In this document: positions 6,374-13,301 of the stretch, piece after piece
How positions within the stretch are numbered: position 1 is the first letter of the stretch
Layout: each line of letters starts with the position of its first letter
DNA from: Thermoplasmata archaeon
GTDB lineage: Archaea > Thermoplasmatota > Thermoplasmata > Halarchaeoplasmatales > Halarchaeoplasmataceae
Assembly: GCA_019594025.1 (NCBI GenBank)
Contig: JAFDUB010000033.1
Coordinates: 1 to 14,775, forward strand
Length of the DNA stretch: 14,775 bases
Direction of reading: 5' to 3'
Translations under genes and position numbers: made by a program
Notes under the pieces: model-generated
The model's database searches: none
What the model was told of the DNA's origin: nothing
The model's input: the letters and a program-made list of their open reading frames with translations, nothing else

Positions 6374-6900
6374 AAAGGAAGACAAAAGAAGTGGACATAA
6401 CGGTCTGTTTGGACGAAGATGGAGAAGTAAATACGGGAGATGAAGTATTTGATCATTTGCTTACATCTCTTGCATTTTATATGGGACGGTCGGTAGATAT
6501 AACTGCGTCCTGGGACCTTAGACACCATCTATGGGAGGATTTAGGTATTATTCTCGGTGAAGAGATAAAGGAGAAGATCAGGGATAAAAATATAGCGCGT
6601 TTCGGCAACACCATGATTCCCATGGACGACGCCCTTGTTCTGGTATCGGTGGATATATCCAGAACTTATCTCAACCTAGAGCTGGATATAGATCAGACGG
6701 AAGAGGGGTTCGAAGAGACGCTTACTAGGGAATTTCTTTGGGCTCTATGCAAGAGTTTGAACGCGACCATCCACATCAAACAATTGAACGGTAACAACGG
6801 TCACCACGTGATCGAAGCGGTATTCAAAGGACTAGGAGTGGCTCTGAAATCGGCCATAAGCGAAAGTGACAGACTTGAATCCACCAAAGGAGTGCTTTGA
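6370..6900 (+). CDS. hisB: Imidazoleglycerol-phosphate dehydratase (monofunctional)
   Basis: A 176-residue Mn-dependent dehydratase converting imidazoleglycerol phosphate to imidazoleacetol phosphate. Metal-binding motifs are present: FDHLL at 27-31, DLRHHLWED at 49-57 and GNNGHHVIEAVFK at 141-153. The C-terminus ends STKGVL, as is typical. Compared with usual family members (about 190-200 residues) the extreme N-terminal strand is short, but the ATG at 6370 overlaps the hisD stop as ATGA, so the start is secure. There is no fused phosphatase domain, unlike the bifunctional enterobacterial HisB, so histidinol-phosphate phosphatase must be encoded elsewhere; the HAD gene at the operon end is the obvious candidate. 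Confidence 0.95.
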   Translation: MKRKTKEVDITVCLDEDGEVNTGDEVFDHLLTSLAFYMGRSVDITASWDLRHHLWEDLGIILGEEIKEKIRDKNIARFGNTMIPMDDALVLVSVDISRTYLNLELDIDQTEEGFEETLTREFLWALCKSLNATIHIKQLNGNNGHHVIEAVFKGLGVALKSAISESDRLESTKGVL

Positions 6901-7491
6901 TTGTCGGATGGTATAATAATACTGGATCTTGGTATTGGTAACCTCGCTAACGTTCAAAACGTGACCGGTGGAAAAATTGGCCACGAGATAGAAGATATCG
7001 AAAGAGCGGATAGGATCATTTTACCCGGCGTCGGAAACTTTGGGGAGATCATGGAGAGTCTTGAACCATTAAGGAAGAGCATATCTGATGCTGTTAACGA
7101 AGGGAAGTACATCCTTGGCATATGTTTAGGTATGCAGCTGTTTTTTGACTATAGTGAGGAAGGAAACGGTAACGGATTGGGACTTCTTGACGGATGCGTC
7201 TCTAGATTCAATGGTGTTAGAACACCACATATCGGTTGGAATCAGCTCTTTATCAAAAATAACTGTCCAATACTAGAAGGTATCGAAGACGGGGGTTACT
7301 TTTACTTTGTACACTCCTATTATGTGAACCCGGAATATAACGATTTGGTGGCCGGTACTACCACCTATGGGGAAAGGGCGGTTACCTTTCCTTCAGTCCT
7401 TTGGGATGATAACATATTTGGTGTACAATTTCATCCCGAAAAATCAAGTAAAAATGGACTTAGATTGCTCAAAAATTTCAAGGAGCTTTGA
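6901..7491 (+). CDS. hisH: Imidazole glycerol phosphate synthase glutaminase subunit HisH
   Basis: A 196-residue class I glutamine amidotransferase. It hydrolyses glutamine and channels ammonia to HisF. The catalytic triad is visible: Cys75 in GICLGMQ, His178 in QFHPEKS and Glu180. LPGVGNFG (41-48) supplies the oxyanion-strand region, and HIGWNQL (110-116) is typical of HisH. The TTG start at 6901 directly abuts the hisB stop and is preceded by GGAGTG at 6889-6894 in a suitable position. The partner subunit HisF is encoded two genes downstream with HisA between, the usual H-A-F order. Confidence 0.96.
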   Translation: MSDGIIILDLGIGNLANVQNVTGGKIGHEIEDIERADRIILPGVGNFGEIMESLEPLRKSISDAVNEGKYILGICLGMQLFFDYSEEGNGNGLGLLDGCVSRFNGVRTPHIGWNQLFIKNNCPILEGIEDGGYFYFVHSYYVNPEYNDLVAGTTTYGERAVTFPSVLWDDNIFGVQFHPEKSSKNGLRLLKNFKEL

Positions 7492-7493
7492 AC

Positions 7494-8183
7494 ATGAACG
7501 TGTATCCCGCTGTGGATTTGATGGGCGGTAAAGCGGTAAGATTGTTTAAAGGTGAGAAGGAAACTAAAAAGGTGTATGGTGACCCGTTAAAGGTTGCTTC
7601 TGATTTTTCCCAAATAGTTGATAAGATACACATTGTGGACCTGGACGGTGCCTTTGAGGGAAATCCGCGAAATCTAGATACCGTTGAAGAAATCATATCC
7701 GAAACCGGATTAAGGGTCCAGATCGGTGGTGGTTTCAGGGCTCGAACCAGCATAGAACGTGCCTACTCCGCAGGGGTAGAGAACGTGATAATTGGAACCA
7801 AAGCATTCGACATAGATTTTCTTTCAAGGGTTACCCAAGAATTCAACGGGATCACAGTTAGTCTAGATTGCAGACATGGGATGATAGCTCTTTCCGGATG
7901 GGAAGAAAAGTCAGAACTCAAACTGGAAGAAGCCTATGAAATGGTAAGCCCATACGTGGATAGGATGATATACACAGATATAGAAAAAGACGGTACCTTA
8001 GATGGAACATCATTGGATAGTAAATTCTGGAAGGACGAAGAGATGATATATGCAGGAGGTGTGTCCTCCTTGGAGGATGTAAGAAGATTAAACAAAGTAG
8101 GATTCTCCGGTATAATCATCGGTAAAGCCCTCTATGAGGGTAAGATAGATTTGAAAAAAGTTATGAAAGAAACAGGTGATTAG
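7494..8183 (+). CDS. hisA: ProFAR isomerase (phosphoribosylformimino-AICAR-P isomerase)
   Basis: A 229-residue (beta/alpha)8 barrel that isomerises ProFAR to PRFAR. The N-terminal strand VYPAVDLMGGKAVRL carries catalytic Asp8, and VSLDCRHG carries catalytic Asp125. Phosphate-binding parts are IGGGFR (77-82) and YAGGVSS (186-192). The ATG at 7494 is preferred to the TTG at 7488: AGGAG at 7481-7485 is 8 bases from the ATG but only 2 from the TTG, and the shorter form matches the family N-terminus. With the TTG the gene would overlap the hisH stop as TTGA. It is homologous to HisF, encoded next. Confidence 0.94.
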   Translation: MNVYPAVDLMGGKAVRLFKGEKETKKVYGDPLKVASDFSQIVDKIHIVDLDGAFEGNPRNLDTVEEIISETGLRVQIGGGFRARTSIERAYSAGVENVIIGTKAFDIDFLSRVTQEFNGITVSLDCRHGMIALSGWEEKSELKLEEAYEMVSPYVDRMIYTDIEKDGTLDGTSLDSKFWKDEEMIYAGGVSSLEDVRRLNKVGFSGIIIGKALYEGKIDLKKVMKETGD

Positions 8184-8184
8184 T

Positions 8185-8940
8185 TTGTTGGCAAAAAGAA
8201 TAGTTGCGGCTTTGGACATAAAAAACGGAAGGGTATTAAAGGGGATAAAGTTCAGGAACCTGAGAGATGCGGGAGATCCTGTTAAACTGGCAAGAAGGTA
8301 TGAAAAAGAAGGGGTCGATGAGATCGTTTTCCTTGACATCAGCGCTTCCAATGAGAAAAGAGATATATTGATCGACCTGGTAAAGACCATAGCCCAGGAA
8401 GTGCATGTTCCCTTCACCGTAGGTGGCGGATTGAGGGACGTAAAGGGTATTCGGAAAATAATCAAAAGTGGTGCGGATAAAGTTTTCATCAACACCGCGG
8501 CAGTTGAAAATCCCGACTTGATAAATGAAGTATCCAACACTCTCGGTTCTTCTAACTTAGTTATCGCTATAGACGCGAAGTGGAACGGCGATCATTGGGA
8601 GGTTTATACCCACGGCGGCCAAAAAGGAAGAAAGTTGGATGCAGTGGAGTGGTCCAAGGAAGTTGAAAGACTTGGTGCCGGAGAGATACTTCTTACCTCT
8701 ATGGACGCCGATGGTACCCAGGAGGGTTTCGATATCCCCATGCTCAAAACCATAGTTGAAGCGGTTAACATGCCTGTCATAGCGTCAGGAGGGGCCGGGA
8801 AACCGGAGCATTTCAAAGAGGCGTTCGATGTAGATGCAAGTGCGGCATTGGCCGCCTCCATTTTCCACTATGAAAAATATTCTGTAAAAGATTTGAAAGA
8901 GTATCTAAAAGAAAGTGATATAAATGTCAGACTTAGTTGA
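8185..8940 (+). CDS. hisF: Imidazole glycerol phosphate synthase cyclase subunit HisF
   Basis: A 251-residue (beta/alpha)8 barrel that uses ammonia from HisH to convert PRFAR into imidazoleglycerol phosphate and AICAR. Catalytic Asp11 lies in ALDIKNGRV and Asp130 in AIDAK; VGGGLRD (79-85), WEVYTHGGQKG (138-148), TSMDADGTQEGFD (171-183) and ASGGAG (200-205) are signature segments. The TTG at 8185 reproduces the family N-terminus MLAKRI and follows AGGTGAT at 8174-8180, almost a perfect Shine-Dalgarno. The GTG at 8176 lies inside that site and is rejected as start; the TTG at 8188 remains possible. The usual Cys before the first catalytic Asp is replaced by Ala. Confidence 0.94.
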   Translation: MLAKRIVAALDIKNGRVLKGIKFRNLRDAGDPVKLARRYEKEGVDEIVFLDISASNEKRDILIDLVKTIAQEVHVPFTVGGGLRDVKGIRKIIKSGADKVFINTAAVENPDLINEVSNTLGSSNLVIAIDAKWNGDHWEVYTHGGQKGRKLDAVEWSKEVERLGAGEILLTSMDADGTQEGFDIPMLKTIVEAVNMPVIASGGAGKPEHFKEAFDVDASAALAASIFHYEKYSVKDLKEYLKESDINVRLS

Positions 8941-9562
8941 TAAATTGGATTCGATAGATTGGGGCAGCGACGGCCTTGCACCAGTTGTGGTTCAGGAAAA
9001 AAATGGAGATGTGCTCACTCTAGCTTATTTAAACCGAGAGGCATTAAGGAAAACTCTGGATACAGGATATGCACACTACTACTCAAGAAGCAAAAAACGG
9101 ATAAGGATGAAAGGCGAAATAAGCGGTAACGTTCAAGCAATCAAAAGGATATTGTTGGACTGTGACGACGATGCGGTCTTGTTTGTGGTTGAACAGGAAG
9201 GTGTGGCCTGTCACAAAGGTGAAGAAAGCTGTTTCTTTAAGGAACTCGGAGAGGTGGAAGAGCATTCTGGTGGTATTGACTACTCTTTACAGATACTCAA
9301 AGAGCTGGAAGCGGTGATCAAGGATAGAAAGGAAAATCCCACCGATGGTTCATACACCTGCAGGTTATTCGATGAAGGTAAAGAAGAGATATACAAAAAG
9401 GTGGGTGAAGAGCTTATAGAGATATTTGTGGCGGGGGATAAGGAAAGTATAAGATACGAAAGTGCGGACCTACTCTACCACCTGATGGTACTGCTTGCAT
9501 TTAACGACATAGAGTTAGCCGAGGTTATGGAAGTGTTGAGCCGCAGACGTAAAGGTGGATGA
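8924..9562 (+). CDS. hisI: Bifunctional PR-AMP cyclohydrolase / PR-ATP pyrophosphohydrolase (HisIE fusion)
   Basis: A 212-residue fusion catalysing steps 2 and 3 of the pathway. The N-terminal HisI domain (about 1-110) shows LTLAYLNREAL, YYSRSKKRIRMKGEISGN and the metal site DCDDD (79-83), with zinc cysteines 80, 96 and 103 (ACHKG, SCFF). The C-terminal HisE domain (about 118-209) shows GSYTCRLFDEGKEEIYKKVGEE and ESADLLYHLMVLL, the helical MazG-like pyrophosphohydrolase fold. Fusion ensures that PR-ATP from HisG/HisZ is processed quickly to ProFAR for HisA. The ATG at 8924 overlaps hisF by 17 bases. Confidence 0.95.
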   Translation: MSDLVDKLDSIDWGSDGLAPVVVQEKNGDVLTLAYLNREALRKTLDTGYAHYYSRSKKRIRMKGEISGNVQAIKRILLDCDDDAVLFVVEQEGVACHKGEESCFFKELGEVEEHSGGIDYSLQILKELEAVIKDRKENPTDGSYTCRLFDEGKEEIYKKVGEELIEIFVAGDKESIRYESADLLYHLMVLLAFNDIELAEVMEVLSRRRKGG

Positions 9563-9566
9563 GCAT

Positions 9567-10571
9567 ATGATACGGAAAGAAGTGAAGGACTTTGAGCCCT
9601 ATACGGTCATGGAGGGAGATTACCGCATATGGCTGGATAAGAACGAATCTCCCTTCGACCTTCCCATGGAACTAAAGGATTCTATTTTTGACGATTTGAA
9701 AAACCTGGAGTTCAATAGATATCCGGATATAGATGGAAGGGGGCTGAAGAAAAAGCTGGCTTCAAGCCTGGAATTACACAAATCCAATATCGTGGTTGGT
9801 AACGGAAGCGACCAGTTGATAGATTGTATTATGGACCTATTTATGGGAGATCATATGATCATACACACGCCTACCTTTGGAATGTATTCATTTTATGCCA
9901 AAAAAAGAGGTTTAAATATAGTGGAAGTTCCACTTGATGAAGAGTACGATCTGCCTGCGATCGACTATGATTTTGAAGGGGCGAGAGTGATATTTATCTG
10001 TTCACCGAATACTCCAACGGGAAACGTATTGGATAGAGAAAAAATTATCGATTATCTGGAAACTGGATGTCCTGTAGTATTGGATGAGGCCTACGCCGAT
10101 TTCGCAGAGAACAGCAATTTGGATTTGATCGATGAGTACAGTAATCTTATAATCCTGAGAACTTTTTCAAAAGCATACGGCCTGGCCGCCCTGAGAGTTG
10201 GTTACGCTGTGGGTGATGAATCCTTGATGCGGCAAATGAGTAAGATAATTTCCCCCTACAATATAAACAAGATCTCACTCGAAATTACAAAACGTATGAT
10301 GGATGAAGATAAACTCATTCAGGAAAATATAGAGTTCATAAAGAAAGAGAGAGAAAATATGATCTCCGAGTTATCTGAATATGCCTATCCGTCACAAACT
10401 AACTTCGTGATGTTTGATCTTGATGCCTATGAGTATCTGTTGAAAAAGGGTATAGTGGTGAGAAAATTAAGCGGAAGGCTTACAGGTAAGATACGGGTTA
10501 CAGTGGGAAACAAAGAAGAAAATAGAGAAGTGATGACCGCTTTGAATGAGTTCGTGTCGGTGTTACCTTGA
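9567..10571 (+). CDS. hisC: Histidinol-phosphate aminotransferase
   Basis: A 334-residue PLP-dependent class I/II aminotransferase that converts imidazoleacetol phosphate and glutamate to histidinol phosphate. Key features are LDKNESPFDLP (23-33), NGSDQL (79-84), SPNTPTGN (146-153) with the PLP-contacting Asn148, DEAYADF (173-179), and the Schiff-base Lys202 in TFSKAYGLAALRVGY; the substrate-carboxylate Arg is probably Arg310 in KIRVTVG. The ATG at 9567 is preferred to the GTG at 9555 because AGGTGGAT (9553-9560) covers that GTG and is well spaced for 9567. It begins 4 bases after the hisIE stop. It directly precedes, and overlaps, the HAD gene that would act on its product. Confidence 0.94.
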   Translation: MIRKEVKDFEPYTVMEGDYRIWLDKNESPFDLPMELKDSIFDDLKNLEFNRYPDIDGRGLKKKLASSLELHKSNIVVGNGSDQLIDCIMDLFMGDHMIIHTPTFGMYSFYAKKRGLNIVEVPLDEEYDLPAIDYDFEGARVIFICSPNTPTGNVLDREKIIDYLETGCPVVLDEAYADFAENSNLDLIDEYSNLIILRTFSKAYGLAALRVGYAVGDESLMRQMSKIISPYNINKISLEITKRMMDEDKLIQENIEFIKKERENMISELSEYAYPSQTNFVMFDLDAYEYLLKKGIVVRKLSGRLTGKIRVTVGNKEENREVMTALNEFVSVLP

Positions 10572-11254
10572 AATGGTTAGTTTTCGATGTGGACGGGGTT
10601 TTACTCGATGTGAGTAAAAGTTACGATATGGCTACCAAGCTGACCGTTGAATATTTTTTTAGAAAGATAGGTCGGGACGATAAACTTGAGTTGAAGGTAG
10701 TGGATGAACTTCGTAGAAAGGGAGCTTTCGGAGACGATTACAAACTCACGGAGGCGCTGCTCTGTGATAATATTGACGCCATCCCCAGCGGGGCTACTAT
10801 CGAATGGATTAGAGATACATACGATCCTCCATTTTCAAGTGAAGAGATAAGACCGATATTCGACACGTACTATCTAGGAGAGATGGGCGAGGATCCTCAG
10901 TTCGATTTCGACGGTTTATGGAAAAAAGAAGAAACGATAATAGATATCGAACTGCTGGAGGAGGTTGAAAGCCGGTTCGAATTAGGAGCGGTTACAGGTC
11001 GGTGCGATTTAGAGATGCGGCTGGCTGAAGGGATCATTGGTTACGAGTTCAAGAAAAAAGTAACCAGTGACGATTATTTGAAGCCGGACCCAAGGGCACT
11101 GAAAAGTTTGGTTGGAGATGAAAGCGGGCTATTTATCGGAGATTCGAAAACAGACGAGTTATTGGTTGAAAGGTACAACGAACGATATGATGGTCGATTC
11201 GATTTTATCATGGTTAAAAGAGATGTGAACGAAGCTGTACGAGGTTTATTGTAA
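10568..11254 (+). CDS. HAD-superfamily phosphatase, candidate histidinol-phosphate phosphatase
   Basis: A 228-residue HAD hydrolase with all four motifs: motif I FDVDGVLLD (nucleophile Asp7, acid Asp9), motif II VTGR (Thr143), motif III Lys172 in LKPDP, and motif IV GDSKTD (Asp192, Asp196). A long helical insertion between motifs I and II (about 15-130) is a C1 cap, placing it in the phosphatase-type subfamily I. The TTG start at 10568 overlaps the hisC stop as TTGA, so it is translationally coupled to the enzyme making histidinol phosphate. Every other his step is encoded in this operon, and HisB is monofunctional, so dephosphorylation of histidinol phosphate is the most economical role. Family alone does not give substrate; HAD enzymes are promiscuous, and phosphoglycolate or another phosphate ester is possible. 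Confidence 0.8.
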   Translation: MKWLVFDVDGVLLDVSKSYDMATKLTVEYFFRKIGRDDKLELKVVDELRRKGAFGDDYKLTEALLCDNIDAIPSGATIEWIRDTYDPPFSSEEIRPIFDTYYLGEMGEDPQFDFDGLWKKEETIIDIELLEEVESRFELGAVTGRCDLEMRLAEGIIGYEFKKKVTSDDYLKPDPRALKSLVGDESGLFIGDSKTDELLVERYNERYDGRFDFIMVKRDVNEAVRGLL

Positions 11255-11255
11255 G

Positions 11256-11261
11256 AAAAAA
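11256..11261 (-). terminator. T-tract terminator after trpB2
   Basis: Seven bases after the trpB2 stop the minus strand carries CCCC followed by six T and CTT, within the 13 bases separating it from the convergent HAD gene. No hairpin is needed for archaeal T-tract termination. On the plus strand only a run of four T follows the HAD stop, so his transcripts may read into trpB2 as antisense. Confidence 0.4.
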
Positions 11262-11267
11262 GGGGTT

Positions 11268-12566
11268 TTACTGCAGCTCTAACACATCGGCAAAACCGTG
11301 CATGTCCATGAATCCATGGCCGCTTATGTTGAATAGTATGGTCTTTTCTTCGCCGCTGTTTTTGCATTCCAATGCCTCGTCGATAGCTGCTGCTATACTG
11401 TAGTTCGATTCCGCCGCAGGTAAGAATCCCTCTGTTTGAACGAACTTCTTTGCTCTCTGGAACACGTACTCTTCATCTGATGGAAATATCAGTGTATCTA
11501 TGTACCCCGCTGCCTTTAATGCACTTATGATGGGAGCTGCAGCGTGATACCTAAGTCCGTCACCTTTTATAGGCTGGATTTGTTCCCGATGACCTAGGGT
11601 GCACATCTTCAACAACGGGGTTTGTTCAGCATAATCCCCAAAATCGTACCTGTATTCCCCCTTGAGGTTGGGTGCAACTTCACTTTGTGCGGCTAAAAAT
11701 TTAGTGTCGTTTCCGTTTTTTATACGATCTTTGAAGAATGGGATAGATAACCCACCAAAGTTACTGCCGCCTCCTAAGCATGATATAACAACATCGGGGT
11801 AATCGTCCACCAACTCCATCTGTTTCTTGGTTTCCAAACCGATTATGGTTTGATGAAGAAGTACGTGGTTTAAAACCGAGCCCAACGAGTAGACAGCTTT
11901 TTCGTCGGTTGAAACGTCTTCGATGGCCTCTGAGATAGCTATACCTAAACCTCCGGGGTGATTTGGATCCTCCTTTAACATCTTTCTTCCAACTTCGGTT
12001 CTATCGCTGGGTGAAGCGCATACATCAGCTCCGTAAAGCTGCATGAGTCTGAACCTTTCAGCTTTCCAGGATGACGCCGCTCTTACCCAATAAACCGTAA
12101 GCTCCAATCCCAATAATGAACAGGCATAAGCCAATGCAGTTCCCCATTGTCCAGCTCCGGTCTCAGTGGCCATACGTTCATAACCTTCCTTCTTTGCATA
12201 GTAGGCCTGAGCGATGGCAGTGTTCACCTTGTGACTTCCCGTCGGACTGTAAAATTCAGCTTTATAGTACAATTTAGCCGGTGTGTTGAGTTCATTTTCC
12301 AACCTCTTTGCTCGGATCAAAGGTCTCGGCCTTCCCGATTGGATGTAAAGGTCCCTCACTTCGTCCGGTATTGTTATGTATTTGTCCTCGGCGGCCTCCT
12401 GCATAAGAATGTTTTTGGAAAAGATGTTTCCAAGATTCTTCAAACGTGATGGACCTTCTTCAGGGTCCATGGGGGGTGGTAGAGGTGAGGGAAGGTCGGG
12501 TAGTATGTTGTACCACGATGTAGGCATATCTTCCACGGGCAACTGGATGGTGTTGTTATGTACCAT
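11268..12566 (-). CDS. trpB2: TrpB2-type tryptophan synthase beta chain (indole to tryptophan)
   Basis: A 432-residue PLP enzyme of the TrpB2 class, recognised by WYNILPDLPSPLPPP near the N-terminus, YSPTGSHKVNTA (PLP Lys113), ETGAGQWGTALA, LGSVLNHVLLHQTIIG, the phosphate cup CLGGGSNFGG (264-273) and LFNISGHGF near the C-terminus. TrpB2 condenses indole and serine and in many organisms works without TrpA, salvaging indole; some versions pair with TrpA. No trpA or other trp gene is present here. Two blocks depart from the usual TrpB2 pattern as I remember it: 'QKPYRR' is replaced by WKAERFR, and 'ESAHAI' by ESNYSI. The ATG at 12566 is chosen over the GTG at 12575 because AGGTG at 12578-12574 gives a good ribosome binding site. 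A TRP-box-like dyad and TATA box lie upstream. Confidence 0.85.
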   Translation of the reverse strand: MVHNNTIQLPVEDMPTSWYNILPDLPSPLPPPMDPEEGPSRLKNLGNIFSKNILMQEAAEDKYITIPDEVRDLYIQSGRPRPLIRAKRLENELNTPAKLYYKAEFYSPTGSHKVNTAIAQAYYAKKEGYERMATETGAGQWGTALAYACSLLGLELTVYWVRAASSWKAERFRLMQLYGADVCASPSDRTEVGRKMLKEDPNHPGGLGIAISEAIEDVSTDEKAVYSLGSVLNHVLLHQTIIGLETKKQMELVDDYPDVVISCLGGGSNFGGLSIPFFKDRIKNGNDTKFLAAQSEVAPNLKGEYRYDFGDYAEQTPLLKMCTLGHREQIQPIKGDGLRYHAAAPIISALKAAGYIDTLIFPSDEEYVFQRAKKFVQTEGFLPAAESNYSIAAAIDEALECKNSGEEKTILFNISGHGFMDMHGFADVLELQ

Positions 12567-12654
12567 CTGCACCACCTTGGGATACGAAACGATTCGTTCG
12601 ACCTAATGGCCAGTCTTTTCTGTAATCTTTAAACAACGCATGATTTTCTTTCAT
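12556..12654 (-). CDS. Possible 32-residue leader ORF overlapping the trpB2 start
   Basis: An ATG at 12654 opens a 32-codon frame beginning MKENHALFKDYRKDWPLG and ending with TAA at 12558-12556, eleven bases into trpB2 in another frame. The ATG coincides with the transcription start expected from the TATA box centred near 12682, so it would be read as a leaderless message. It has one Trp codon (position 15) and runs across the trpB2 ribosome binding site. It could be a leader peptide that couples or modulates trpB2 translation, or a chance ORF. Codon choice does not settle it. Confidence 0.3.
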   Translation of the reverse strand: MKENHALFKDYRKDWPLGRTNRFVSQGGADGT

Positions 12655-12675
12655 CAAAACAGTTGAACTTTGTTG

Positions 12676-12688
12676 TATTATTTAATAC
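12676..12688 (-). promoter_or_regulatory. TATA-like promoter of trpB2
   Basis: The minus strand reads GTATTAAATAATA, a good TATA-like element. It predicts transcription from about 12656, leaving a leader of about 90 bases before the trpB2 ATG. The TGTAC dyad at 12694-12709 lies 6 bases upstream, over or beside the expected BRE, so a bound protein should compete with TFB. Confidence 0.5.
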
Positions 12689-12693
12689 TTTTG

Positions 12694-12709
12694 TGTACGA
12701 ATTTGTACA
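12694..12709. promoter_or_regulatory. TRP-box-like operator upstream of trpB2
   Basis: TGTACGAATTTGTACA shares the TGTAC-N6-GTACA layout and 16-bp size with the his leader site at 3719-3734. It starts one base after the stop of the HTH-ACT gene and is next to the trpB2 TATA box. In Methanothermobacter trpB2 is also controlled by TrpY through TGTACA boxes (recalled from the literature), which supports the call. One arm has a G in place of A, so one of the two hexamers is TGTACG. Confidence 0.6.
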
Positions 12710-12710
12710 T

Positions 12711-13208
12711 TCAAAAGATTGTAACGCTTAACACACCCTCCACGTTCCTCATCTCATCAACTGCATCCATAGGAACTGTTGATTCCGTGATAACGAACAG
12801 TTTCGGTTCCTCTTTAAACTCTGGATCCTCAGTTATGCTTTGTCGTATACTAATTCCGAGGTCTGAGATTATTTTTGATATCCCAGCTAATATGCCCGTT
12901 TTATGGGGGTCGGTGGGAATCACTTCGATAAGTCCCGCATCGGTGTTCATAGCGACATCTTTGAAGAAAGCCGTTGCTTTCAGATGACTGAACACTTCAC
13001 TTAAATCCGGGGTGTTTTCTATGGTGTCAACGGTGGCGGTTACAGTTCTCCTATCGACTTCAAGCATACGGCCTATCTTGGAAGGAGACATTTTCACTCC
13101 GTTGCAGTAAACATCACCATCTACAACACTCAACCCTGTTTCGATAAGAAATTTTGCCACTTTTTCCTGCCCCGAGTACTCCTTGAAATATTCTTTTACC
13201 TTCTTCAT
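12711..13208 (-). CDS. HTH-ACT amino-acid-responsive transcription regulator, TrpY-like
   Basis: A 165-residue cytosolic protein. An N-terminal helical segment is followed by a helix-turn-helix (about 38-65; SPSKIGRMLEVDRRTVTATV) and a C-terminal ACT-like domain (about 93-165) with the family blocks IEVIP, SIRQSITEDPEF, PKLFVITE and GVLSVTIF. This is the archaeal 'regulator of amino acid metabolism containing ACT domain' family, to which TrpY belongs. ACT domains bind amino acids, here perhaps tryptophan or histidine. A dyad of the TRP-box type lies one base after its stop, before trpB2, and another before hisZ, suggesting it regulates both. The ATG at 13208 follows TGAGGT at 13220-13215, a clear ribosome binding site. 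No dyad is seen before its own start, so autoregulation is not indicated. Confidence 0.85.
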   Translation of the reverse strand: MKKVKEYFKEYSGQEKVAKFLIETGLSVVDGDVYCNGVKMSPSKIGRMLEVDRRTVTATVDTIENTPDLSEVFSHLKATAFFKDVAMNTDAGLIEVIPTDPHKTGILAGISKIISDLGISIRQSITEDPEFKEEPKLFVITESTVPMDAVDEMRNVEGVLSVTIF

Positions 13209-13242
13209 CGTATTACCTCAAATCATGTTGATAATTTTATGT

Positions 13243-13254
13243 GCTTTAAAATAG
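13243..13254 (-). promoter_or_regulatory. Probable TATA-like promoter of the HTH-ACT gene
   Basis: The minus strand reads CTATTTTAAAGC, whose centre is about 40 bases from the ATG at 13208, giving a leader of about 14 bases that includes the ribosome binding site. A second AT-rich stretch at 13231-13240 is an alternative. No TGTACA box lies in this 93-base gap. Confidence 0.4.
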
Positions 13255-13273
13255 GTATCGGGCTTCTCATTAA

Positions 13274-13280
13274 AAAGGAT
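13274..13280 (-). terminator. Short T-tract after the HD phosphohydrolase gene
   Basis: Just over 20 bases after the HD gene stop, the minus strand reads CCTTTTTAA. It lies in the 93-base gap before the HTH-ACT gene, which has its own likely promoter. The run is short, so this is a weak terminator call and read-through into the HTH-ACT gene is possible. Confidence 0.3.
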
Positions 13281-13301
13281 AACCTCCGAATGGGATTCGA
13301 T

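Noticed and set aside
12584..12600. AACGA-A-TCGTT palindrome in the trpB2 leader
   Set aside because: The arms are 5 bp around a single base, so it cannot form a usable hairpin, and it lies within the possible leader ORF; no second copy was noted.
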